Below are positions 17,934 through 26,077 of a DNA stretch of 64,000 bases, piece after piece. Below the pieces are notes generated by a model. It saw nothing but the letters and a program-made list of their open reading frames with translations. It searched no databases and was not told the DNA's origin. The first letter of the stretch is position 1. Every line of letters begins with the position of its first letter. This DNA is from Cytobacillus suaedae (GTDB lineage Bacteria > Bacillota > Bacilli > Bacillales > Bacillaceae_L). A program made the position numbers and the translations under genes. The stretch is taken from contig CP063163.1 in NCBI GenBank assembly GCA_014960805.1, positions 4,055,001-4,119,000 on the forward strand. The letters run 5' to 3'.

Positions 17934-19655
17934 CTAGCTGATTCCCCCAGCTATTTTTATTTGGTTTTGGTGGGCTACATCTATTTGACCGTCCATATGC
18001 CTGGTACTATTGCTAAAGTGAATATCAAAATGCCCATTAAAGTTGTTATCAGTAATGTACTGGACATCATGTGGCATAAAGCTCATTGAGGAAGCAATTT
18101 TGCGTCCGTTTACTTCGACAATCACTGCACGTTCCTTCCAGCTAAAACCACCCCATACACTCTTTGCAATTTCAGTATCAGCAGCCGTTAATGGCTCACT
18201 GTCTGCATGATTGGCACCAACGGTTCTTTTCACTTTAAACGATACCCCTGTCTCGAAGTCCGTTACGGTTGCAATTGCACCGATTGGGAAGACATATTGA
18301 GCCTCAGTCCACCAATCTAATACCTCACCGTGACGAGGGCTCACAGTGTCTTTAACGGCTATTTGATATTGCGGAACACGCAGCACCTGACCAAGTTTGA
18401 GTACCGATTGCGTTGTTAAATTGTTATCCTTCAATAGTTCAGCTTGGGGTATACCGTATTTAATGGAAATGTCCCAAATGGTATCACCTTGACTTACTGT
18501 ATGAGTAATATAAGTCTTACTATTCAGTGCACTAGTATTGCCTTCAATTATAAGTTTCTGATTAGCGTAAATAAAGTCAGTCGTTAGATTATTAAGTTCC
18601 TTAATTTTTTGGACAGTTGTCCCGAACTTCGCTGCAATACCAGATAGAGTATCACCGGATCGTACGGTGTAGTAATTCCCCGACACCTCAGAAGGTGTGC
18701 TATTAAACAACTGAAAGTCTACAAACCCGCTTATGTTGGTAATATAGTGGTTACTTCCGACATCAAATTGTCCGCCAAACTGTTGATCTCTTCCATATAC
18801 TCGATACGTTTCACCAGGGTTTAGCACCCTTACGTATTCTAGCTTGCCATTGACTCTTTTCCAAAGATTAATACGTTTCTTAATGTGGATATGTCCAATT
18901 TCGCCACGTGAACCTCTGACGAACGAATCCTGGGTTGGAGTACTTTGTGTTGTTTGTTCATTGACTACTGTCGGACTTTCCCCTACTTTCTCAAATTCAA
19001 CATAGCCTGTCATTTTTGTTATATAGTGCCTTGCACCAACATCATATTGCCCACCATGCAATTGATCCTCACCATATACACGGTAGCTTTCTCCAGGGTT
19101 TAAGACACGAACAAATTCCAGTTTTCCACTAGAATCTCGTTTCCAAAGGTTGATGCGCTTTGTAATTTTCACATATCCAATTTCACCTTTTGGCCCCTTC
19201 ATGACAGAATCAGTTGTAGTAGAGGTTGTCTCCCCAGTTGGAACTGTGAGTACCTGCCAAACATAAATCGTATCACTTGTGAGATTATTCGTTTTTTTCA
19301 ACTGATCTACAGATACTCCTATTCGCTTTGCTATAAGGTATAATGAATCTCCCGATTGTACAGTGTATGTATTTTCAGCCTTAGCCTGCACAGTCGGAGA
19401 ACTAGATTCAGCTGCAGCTGCCTTATCACTATTAAACGGAAGGACTGCAACGAGCACTGAGCCTGCCATTACTTTGATGACATTTGCCTTAACAGTTGGT
19501 AAATTTGTTTGAACATAACGATATACACTATAGCGAAAGCCTTTTTCCTCTTGTTCATTGGGAAATTCAGAGGCAAATTCGGTTAATTGCGGATCTAGGT
19601 ATAACGTTACTACCTTAGACCCTTCTTCTTGTACAACTTTATGAGATAGGAACAT
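17934..19655 (-). CDS. LysM wall protein with two INLWKR/FGGQY modules and a conserved C-terminal His-rich domain
   Basis: The 573-residue protein begins with ~55 polar residues before a single hydrophobic segment (IKVMAGSVLVAVLPF), so it either has a very long signal peptide or is membrane anchored. It contains a LysM (~93-140, YTVQSGDSLYLIAKRIGVS), two INLWKR/FGGQ modules (~160-225 and ~245-310), then two further LysMs (~325-370 and ~382-430). The C-terminal ~135 residues, with FKVKRTVGANHADSEPLTAA and NNFNGHFDIHFSNSTRHMDG, form a domain seen in other Firmicute LysM proteins whose conserved His residues suggest hydrolase activity; I cannot name it. LysM binds GlcNAc-containing glycan, so the protein sits in the wall. 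Confidence 0.82.
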   Translation of the reverse strand: MFLSHKVVQEEGSKVVTLYLDPQLTEFASEFPNEQEEKGFRYSVYRYVQTNLPTVKANVIKVMAGSVLVAVLPFNSDKAAAAESSSPTVQAKAENTYTVQSGDSLYLIAKRIGVSVDQLKKTNNLTSDTIYVWQVLTVPTGETTSTTTDSVMKGPKGEIGYVKITKRINLWKRDSSGKLEFVRVLNPGESYRVYGEDQLHGGQYDVGARHYITKMTGYVEFEKVGESPTVVNEQTTQSTPTQDSFVRGSRGEIGHIHIKKRINLWKRVNGKLEYVRVLNPGETYRVYGRDQQFGGQFDVGSNHYITNISGFVDFQLFNSTPSEVSGNYYTVRSGDTLSGIAAKFGTTVQKIKELNNLTTDFIYANQKLIIEGNTSALNSKTYITHTVSQGDTIWDISIKYGIPQAELLKDNNLTTQSVLKLGQVLRVPQYQIAVKDTVSPRHGEVLDWWTEAQYVFPIGAIATVTDFETGVSFKVKRTVGANHADSEPLTAADTEIAKSVWGGFSWKERAVIVEVNGRKIASSMSFMPHDVQYITDNNFNGHFDIHFSNSTRHMDGQIDVAHQNQIKIAGGIS

Positions 19656-19724
19656 ATTTCATCCTCCTTTCTCATAAGGTTTGATATTTGGATTTAATTG
19701 ATACATAAAATAATTTCTCAAAAA

Positions 19725-19769
19725 TAAATAGGACCAATCACTATAAATGACAGGTCCCTTCCTATTTTA
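19725..19769 (-). terminator. Probable terminator of the three-gene HNH/ferredoxin operon
   Basis: AATAGG/CCTATT and GGACC/GGTCC arms nest around a central loop just past the 19771 stop; the minus strand continues TATTTATTTTT. Confidence 0.6.
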
Positions 19770-19770
19770 G

Positions 19771-21489
19771 TTAAACCCCAAGCTTACTTGGTATCTTAGA
19801 TATAACTTCATTTTCAAACTGACTAAATAGATCCTCTAATAACTTATTTAGGTATTCTTGCAAAAACCCGTCCTCAAATGTATATTTACAACATGCTGCG
19901 CAGGCTTCTCCATAACCACTGTAAGCTCTGAAATCCAGTAAATATTTATATTTCGTATATTCTGTTTCACCGAAGAAACCTTTTTTCCACTCAGTAGTTT
20001 CCCATATACTTATTTCATCTGTATCGTAATCAAAATAATCACTATATCTAAACACTCCATTATAACCAATGATCTTACTGTCTATGAAGTCTCTCAATTC
20101 CCTGTCAATGTAGGATGAAGGGTTGTCAAAAGAGGAAAAATCTACAGTTATTGTTTGGTTCTTACCAGTAACTGAAATAATAACATTTGGGTACTTGATA
20201 TCATTTTTATCATAAATAGCCTGCACTTTGTTTTTAAAATCATTAATGATATTCTCAAACTGCTTTTGATACTTTACACTTAAGTCACCACTAATTCTTG
20301 GGCTATGTCCTGTAGAGAGGTAATTTCGACAACTTTCATAAAATCTCCACAGTCTATTGCCAGCAGCTTCTCGACACTCACTCTCTGATTTAAACCTATA
20401 GTCCGACCAGTTATACTCTCTGTCAATTTCCTTATAAGCATTTTCCTGTCCCAACTTTATTTTCTTTGTCTCTTCCATTAATTCTTTAAGATCATTTTGT
20501 ATAGAGTTAAAAGGATCATCATTAATTTCTATTGCTAAAGAACATGCTTTTAATGCAGATTTAATAATTATTACCTTTTCATTAATCATCTTTGCTACTA
20601 ACACTCTAAATTGGTTTAACTCTTCCTTTATTATATCGTAAATACGACTACTGATTTCCCATGATAATTCAAGAGCCACGTATTCTTTAAACTCTTCCTC
20701 AACATTGTACAGAGTATATTTGTACTTATCATCATACTCGTCAATGTCAATATAGGTATCATAATATGAAGCTGGTTTTACCGACCTATTCCAATCTAAC
20801 TTTTCAATGTTACGGAGTTTATAACAATAAAAGTCACCTTCATAACCAAAATCAGGACCCACTTCAAATGAGGTAAAGTCCTCTGGTAAAATAATTTCTC
20901 CATTTGTAATTTCCTTTGCTAATATTGAAATTTCAGTAAGTAAATTTGAAATCGCTGTGTTAATGTCATGATAGTAATTTCCAGTCTCTTTTTTAAGATA
21001 GGCAAATTTATTTAACTTTTTATTTTTATAGCTTACCAACAATGATTGAAGCATGGTTTTTCTTTGTGAATACATAACTCTTTCAAATTCATAAAATCCT
21101 GCTTTTTCTGCCTTTTCGTATGAAGAATACTCATAACCCGATTCATATTTACCTACAGATAAATGCACCTTATATTCTTGCTCATCAAATTCATATTCAT
21201 CATTACTTGGATCATAAAATTGAAACCCTTTCAGATTTTGGTCGATCATCCTTTTTAATTCGATTACACTTGCCGTACCCTTATTGGTCTTAATTTCAAC
21301 ATCCTCTACAGAAATAGCGTTTACTGGACAATTTTTTATTACATTTATAAATGATGAATACCGTTCTTCATTAATTACTCCAGGGGCTACTACTGAGGCT
21401 TTGCCATTGGGCAATTCCATTAAAAGATCAGTCTCTAAGGTACATGAACCACACGCAACACATTTATCCGATACAATAATTCTTTTCAT
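19771..21489 (-). CDS. Ferredoxin-headed protein of unknown function (third gene of HNH operon)
   Basis: The product is 572 residues. Residues 1-60 are a ferredoxin-like domain with Cys10, Cys13, Cys16 and Cys54-Pro55 (CVACGSC ... NCPVNAIS), enough for a single iron-sulphur cluster. The rest is a large, mostly charged and helical region of no family I know. It includes a Tyr-rich stretch around residues 90-130 (PSNDEYEFDEQEYKVHLS) and a late CAACC motif near residue 535 that could bind metal. There is no signal peptide or TM segment, so it is cytosolic. It begins 17 bases after the preceding gene, so all three are one operon. A redox-sensing or electron-transfer role is possible, but there is no evidence beyond the cluster motif. 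Confidence 0.72.
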   Translation of the reverse strand: MKRIIVSDKCVACGSCTLETDLLMELPNGKASVVAPGVINEERYSSFINVIKNCPVNAISVEDVEIKTNKGTASVIELKRMIDQNLKGFQFYDPSNDEYEFDEQEYKVHLSVGKYESGYEYSSYEKAEKAGFYEFERVMYSQRKTMLQSLLVSYKNKKLNKFAYLKKETGNYYHDINTAISNLLTEISILAKEITNGEIILPEDFTSFEVGPDFGYEGDFYCYKLRNIEKLDWNRSVKPASYYDTYIDIDEYDDKYKYTLYNVEEEFKEYVALELSWEISSRIYDIIKEELNQFRVLVAKMINEKVIIIKSALKACSLAIEINDDPFNSIQNDLKELMEETKKIKLGQENAYKEIDREYNWSDYRFKSESECREAAGNRLWRFYESCRNYLSTGHSPRISGDLSVKYQKQFENIINDFKNKVQAIYDKNDIKYPNVIISVTGKNQTITVDFSSFDNPSSYIDRELRDFIDSKIIGYNGVFRYSDYFDYDTDEISIWETTEWKKGFFGETEYTKYKYLLDFRAYSGYGEACAACCKYTFEDGFLQEYLNKLLEDLFSQFENEVISKIPSKLGV

Positions 21490-21506
21490 CTCTTCTATTC
21501 TCTCCC

Positions 21507-22289
21507 TTACCCGTTAACCAAACTATTTAATTTAGCTAGATAGTCATCACCTACTTGAATAGCATTGATAGACTCCTTCGTAATTTCTCCGTTTTGGTCA
21601 ATTAATGTTGTATCAATAATCTTTTTTATTGTAGAAGCTAAGTTTATGCAGGTCATTATCTTCTCTTTATCACTTTTAGAGTAATTTGTCCTATCGCTAC
21701 CATTTTCTATTAAAATGACCGAAGTAGTTTCAATAGATTTTCTAAATGGTACATTCAATCTAGCTAGCAACTCAGAAATTTTGTTTGCCCTAGTCTCAAT
21801 TCCTTCTAGGGCTACACAAATTGTGTTTGCCTGTGATAAAACAACATCAGCACTCCTATTTCTAATAGAGGCATAGTTAGCATTCATTTCTGCCTCTTTA
21901 GCAATTACACCTGAAAAACCACCTTTAATAAAAAATGCACTCATACTTTGGGATGTTGTTAAATCTTTAACCGTTATCTTCAATTCAGGTTTTAAAGAAG
22001 ATATAGTTTTAAGCGCTAAAATACTTCTACTAAGCTCCTTTATTCCATCACTTTCAACAAAGTTTATTTGCATTATTTTTTGATATAAATCTAGGAAGTT
22101 TTTAAAAGAAGTACACAAAATACCTTTTTTTCTATTCGTTAATTTTTCTAATGCATTTTCCGTCTTTTGTAGTTGTTCATTTACTTGCATGTCGGCTAGA
22201 GATAGCTTCTCAAATGCCTGCAAATTCCTCTTTTCTGCTAGGGCGTTACTTTTATCGGCTTCTACCATATTCTTAATAAACCTTATCAT
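21507..22289 (-). CDS. Helical protein of unknown function (second gene of HNH operon)
   Basis: GGAGGAAGAA precedes the ATG. The 260-residue product is rich in Lys, Glu, Leu and Asn, with predicted helix and coiled coil over ~8-60 (ADKSNALAEKRNLQAFEKLS). A middle Gly-containing segment (SAFFIKGGFSGVIAKEAEMN, ~115-134) could be membrane-interacting. A C-terminal acidic helix follows. No catalytic motif was found. It sits 9 bases downstream of the HNH gene and 17 bases upstream of the ferredoxin gene. The tight packing predicts a complex or a stepwise pathway. I do not recognise the family. Confidence 0.7.
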   Translation of the reverse strand: MIRFIKNMVEADKSNALAEKRNLQAFEKLSLADMQVNEQLQKTENALEKLTNRKKGILCTSFKNFLDLYQKIMQINFVESDGIKELSRSILALKTISSLKPELKITVKDLTTSQSMSAFFIKGGFSGVIAKEAEMNANYASIRNRSADVVLSQANTICVALEGIETRANKISELLARLNVPFRKSIETTSVILIENGSDRTNYSKSDKEKIMTCINLASTIKKIIDTTLIDQNGEITKESINAIQVGDDYLAKLNSLVNG

Positions 22290-22298
22290 TTCTTCCTC

Positions 22299-23612
22299 CT
22301 AGAGAGTTAAAATACTATTTTCATCCTTAAAAAACTCATCAAATTCTTCATAGTTTTTAAATTTCACACTTTCATTAAAGAGTCCCAAAATGGAATTAAA
22401 GGATCTTGTTACACCCTCTACATCATCCGCTATTGTAGATGTAACTAATAATTCAAAAGCAGAGTTAATAGACTTATCCCATTTCTCTACCTCTAATCCA
22501 ATTGTATTCTTCAATTTATTCCTTTGAAATTCCATTTCCTTCAATGCAGAAGAAGTTAGAATATTAACCCTTGCCTCTAATTCTTTTATCTCGTCAAATG
22601 ATTTATAAGCTTCTTTCATCTTGATACCAAACTTATAAAGTTCAACACAAACTGTCGAAGCTATCATCGATCCAATAAATGCTCCAACTACCGGAATAGG
22701 AATAAGCGCCTGTCCAATTATTGCTCCTTGGATACTAGCGATCATGCTAACGCCGTTTTCCCCGATTTTTTCCATAAACTGTTCACCATTTATATCACCA
22801 TTGATATAACTGATTAATGTATCTTTTACCATTAAGGATACGTCAATAATCTCCGCTACATAATTTGATTTTCCTAGTTGTTTTAGAACCTCACTAGAAC
22901 TATTTTTTAAGCTAGCAGCTGCTATACTTAATATCTCCTTCGTACCACCAGTAAGTGCAATCGAGCCTAATACTCCTCCTGTTTCTTTTACCGCAACTTT
23001 CATATCCATTTCTCCCCTTGCTACCGAAACAAGGTTTTGGACACCGATGATAGCTAAAGGAATCGCAGATGCTTCTATTGAATTCTTAGCCCCAATAACA
23101 AATTCGTTCCCCATATTTTGGACTGTTTTAATCGAAGACCTAGTACTGATTGAAACTTTGGAACTTATCTCATCTTTCATCAATTTAGTTTTAGTAGATA
23201 GACTAAGTTCTTTCTGACTATCTAATGCAACTTGGATATTGCTTTTATGAGATTTACTCCTATTAAGATGACTGTTTGTTACGCGCAAGTTGTATTTTCC
23301 ATTTGCTATATCTTGGACATCCGCATCTGATAAAAATGGATTTCGTTTTAGATCGTTATGTATCGTTTTTAAAGGGGTAATATGGTCAACATCAGCAGAA
23401 TATTTTGTATATGATTTATCTCCATACTTTCTTTTAGCCGCTTGAGTATCACTATGAAGTATTTTTCCAGAATAGTAGTCTACACCTGTCTTTTTACCAT
23501 TAAAATAAGACTCCTTATAATCTTTTCGTGTTTTAATATCATCGTATCTATTTCTGTTATACTCCTGATTAACACCAAGGCTAGATTTATGACCACCGTC
23601 ATTTCTTTCCAT
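22299..23612 (-). CDS. HNH-like nuclease domain fused to glycine-rich membrane segments (first gene of operon)
   Basis: AAAGGAGATTATGT precedes the ATG. Residues ~40-125 resemble an HNH endonuclease core, with Asp76-His77 in SADVDHITPLK, then Asn108, Asn113 and Asn117 in YNLRVTNSHLNRSKSHKSN. A Cys pair for zinc is not seen. Residues ~180-235 and ~280-325 are hydrophobic and rich in small residues (IQGAIIGQALIPIPVVGAFI), like glycine zippers or helical hairpins in membranes. The C-terminal ~110 residues are helical and charged. The organisation, nuclease plus membrane-active region with two unknown partners, would suit a defence or toxin system, but no known one was recognised. There is no signal peptide. 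Confidence 0.7.
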   Translation of the reverse strand: MERNDGGHKSSLGVNQEYNRNRYDDIKTRKDYKESYFNGKKTGVDYYSGKILHSDTQAAKRKYGDKSYTKYSADVDHITPLKTIHNDLKRNPFLSDADVQDIANGKYNLRVTNSHLNRSKSHKSNIQVALDSQKELSLSTKTKLMKDEISSKVSISTRSSIKTVQNMGNEFVIGAKNSIEASAIPLAIIGVQNLVSVARGEMDMKVAVKETGGVLGSIALTGGTKEILSIAAASLKNSSSEVLKQLGKSNYVAEIIDVSLMVKDTLISYINGDINGEQFMEKIGENGVSMIASIQGAIIGQALIPIPVVGAFIGSMIASTVCVELYKFGIKMKEAYKSFDEIKELEARVNILTSSALKEMEFQRNKLKNTIGLEVEKWDKSINSAFELLVTSTIADDVEGVTRSFNSILGLFNESVKFKNYEEFDEFFKDENSILTL

Positions 23613-23911
23613 ACATAATCTCCTTTTAGTTTTATAAAGAAATTACTCACATCATAGTAAAATTATCCTATCAAAATTAAATTATAGTCTTTTTCACACT
23701 TTTAAAGTGTCAAAAAATGTCGATTTTTTTTAATGCAGAATAATAATTAATATTTTCCTATGTCAACCTCCTTCAAAAAAGAAGTTTGATGATAAAAGCA
23801 CCTTTATTTTCCTCATTATTATAAATATGTAATTTTTTATCTTATTTGCTAAAATACGACAATATTTTACCGATATAATTTATGTACTATTTTGAGGAAG
23901 GAGGGAGACGT

Positions 23912-24238
23912 ATGGGAGAGGCAATTGCAGGTTCTTTGTTTGGTTTATTTATCATTTTTCAAATCATATTTGCTATTATTATTAAAATTGAAGTATTCAA
24001 ATTAAGACGTAAGGATCAAATAACAGAGGACGATGCTCAACGCTTTTATAGTAAAATGGGATTTGTCTTATGGGTTCCTTACACTAATAAATACTTTAGT
24101 CGTATGCGCGAAGCATATGGTTACATTTATGAAAGTCCTCAAGTAAGTTTTGAAACAAAAAAGAAAGTACACAAAAGACTAAAGTTTCGTTTAGTTAAAG
24201 GTATCAAAGCACCTAAACAGTACGAAGCTGCATCATAG
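23912..24238 (+). CDS. Small membrane protein of unknown function, 108 residues
   Basis: The start at 23912 is fixed by GAAGGAGGGAGACGT; an upstream in-frame ATG at 23882 reads through the ribosome site. One N-terminal TM helix (~3-25, LFGLFIIFQIIFAIIIKIEV) is followed by a basic, aromatic-rich cytosolic tail containing FYSKMGFVLWVPYTNKYFSR. It is divergent from the HNH operon, with about 300 bases between them, and has a strong terminator. It is probably independent of that operon. The family is not recognised. Confidence 0.7.
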   Translation: MGEAIAGSLFGLFIIFQIIFAIIIKIEVFKLRRKDQITEDDAQRFYSKMGFVLWVPYTNKYFSRMREAYGYIYESPQVSFETKKKVHKRLKFRLVKGIKAPKQYEAAS

Positions 24239-24239
24239 G

Positions 24240-24277
24240 TAAAAGGGAATTTGTCGTTGACCGACAAATTCCCTTTC
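24240..24277 (+). terminator. Terminator of the 23912 gene
   Basis: AAAGGGAATTTGTCG and CGACAAATTCCCTTT form a 15-bp stem with a 5-base loop, then CTTG. A very stable hairpin. Confidence 0.85.
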
Positions 24278-24338
24278 TTGTTAAATATTCTCGTTAACTA
24301 TTTAATAAAGGAACTTGCCAGATGGAAAGTTCTTATCA

Positions 24339-25423
24339 TTATTGCAGATACTCGATTGAAACAATCTCAACTTCCTCAGTTAACACCCATTTATCATTTA
24401 CTTTTTTAATACCTTGAATCATCTCAACAATATTATCTTTAAAAATGGATTCCTCAAGGCTTGTTGTTTGTTGGATAATTCTTATAGTCGCATTGTCTTC
24501 AGTTACTTCTAAAATTTCAATTTCTATCAATTCAACCAACAAATCAAACTCAGCAAATAGTAGTTCCATGGGTTCTTTAGCTAAATCATAGTTTGGTGAA
24601 CTTGGGTCTAAGTCTGCCATATAGGCATCTATATCTTCGTTGTTCATAGCGTCTACATTTCTCTCAATTAATTCATAAATAGCCATTTCATCTTCTGTGA
24701 AATAATATTCAGTAAGTGCTTGATTAAAAGCACCGACAATTTCTTCATCTGTAATTTTCAAAAGATAACTGTCTAGTAACTCACGTTGCATAGAAATTGT
24801 TAGATCGTCTTTTTCATTTTCAATTAAAGAAACTAATTTATCCATTGTCATTTTAGCCGAAATTACGTACGCTGCGTCATTTTTTGCTTTTTCTGCAGGG
24901 CCTTTATATTTGGCTAATATTGCTTCTCTCGTAGATTTTCCATAAACACGATATAGTAATGTTGCTTTCTAATTTCTGAGGTCAATGCATGGTATGCTAA
25001 TTCTGTTTCATCACTAAGTGGATTTAAACTGAAAAGTTTATTAAAGTTATCTGTTCTTGAAACGATTTTCCCACCTGATACCATTGCATCAATATAGGCC
25101 TGGGCTCTTAAGTAGTGGATTTCAACATTGTCCTTTAACCGTTTTTCAAAAGCTTGTTTGTGTGAAGCACTTAACTTATTCACTTCTACTCTCGCCTTAT
25201 CTAGCGCGACTTTTGTAGCATTGTAAAGCTTCTGGTCAGGAATTTCAACCTGTTTCGTATACTCAACTGAAATTTCTTTCTTTAATTGTACACCGTATGC
25301 TTCAGCCTGCTTCACAAGTTTTTCGGCATTTGAAACACTAGCTGCATCGACTGAACTATTTGGAACTGTAAATACAAACAGAAACATAACAAAACTAAAA
25401 AATGCTATTAGCTTTTTGGGCAT
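24339..25423 (-). pseudogene. SbsC-like module protein split by a 4-base frameshift
   Basis: Frame one (25423 to 24914, 169 residues) has a signal peptide and an SbsC-like module like that of the 4102 protease, but ends with an aberrant tail after SEIRKQ. In another frame the DNA at once continues TLLYRVYGKSTREAILAKY, exactly the expected continuation, and runs to 24339. The break is at about 24961-24968, where the coding strand reads AAGCAACATTAC; an ancestral AAGCAAGCAACATTAC with one AAGC lost restores the frame. The restored C-terminal ~130 residues (MAIYELIERNVDAMNNEDID then VNDKWVLTEEVEIVSI) look like an NTF2/SnoaL-type domain. It could be a pseudogene, a slippage-controlled gene or a sequencing error. 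Confidence 0.8.
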
Positions 25424-25558
25424 ATGTACTTCTCCTATTTAAATAGTTATATAATACACCAAGATAGTAACATAGTAGAAAATGTAAAACTAGTAATTTT
25501 GTGTTAATAATTCTCATAATACTAGATTCATTTTCTTGTTTATTAAATGATAGGATAA

Positions 25559-25957
25559 ATGAGGAAAAGGGGAGGTTACTTTGAGGAAATGAATCCACTA
25601 AAAAAAGTTTCAATTAAGATAATACTCGCTCTTCTATTTTGTGTTATGTGTTCGTTATTTCTTTCTTATTTAGCACTTAAGGGAATTTATCTCACCATAA
25701 GGGATGGAAACTGGCTTGTTCTTATTAGAATACTAATCATTAATGTCCCTCTTGCAGGAGCAATGGTATACGGTACGTGGTATTGTATTGACTTATACAT
25801 AATAGATGAATTTCGAGATGTAAGAAGAAAAAAGGCTTTAGCTGAGGAACAAGAGGTAGAAAATATTAAGAAACAACAAAAAGTTGTAGAGTTTCAAGAA
25901 AAAGTAAGGTCTGGAAATCTCAAAGGCAGAATTCATAAGCAAAACAAACGTAGGTGA
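25559..25957 (+). CDS. Two-helix membrane protein of unknown function
   Basis: The product is up to 132 residues. The start could be ATG at 25559 (weak AGGA upstream) or 25589, with GGGGAGG 13-14 bases away. Two TM helices (~18-42 and ~52-75) lie before a long basic cytosolic helix (EEQEVENIKKQQKVVEFQEK) and a Lys/Arg-rich end. It is divergent from the frameshifted gene at 24339. No family was recognised; a membrane-tethered coiled coil is all that can be said. Confidence 0.62.
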   Translation: MRKRGGYFEEMNPLKKVSIKIILALLFCVMCSLFLSYLALKGIYLTIRDGNWLVLIRILIINVPLAGAMVYGTWYCIDLYIIDEFRDVRRKKALAEEQEVENIKKQQKVVEFQEKVRSGNLKGRIHKQNKRR

Positions 25958-26031
25958 ACCTATACAAACTACATAGCAAGGATACCTGAGTCCTTATCCA
26001 ACTGCAGTGTTCTATCACATATATGAAATTA

Positions 26032-26069
26032 GAAAACCGCAGTGGATCCTAAAAATCCCTGCGGTTTCC
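26032..26069 (-). terminator. Terminator of the PrcB-repeat gene
   Basis: GAAACCGCAG and CTGCGGTTTTC pair around an interrupted stem on the minus strand. Confidence 0.75.
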
Positions 26070-26077
26070 TGTTCAGC

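Noticed and set aside
19771-21489. Plain ferredoxin
   Set aside because: Only the first 60 residues fit; the remaining ~510 residues are unrelated and intact.
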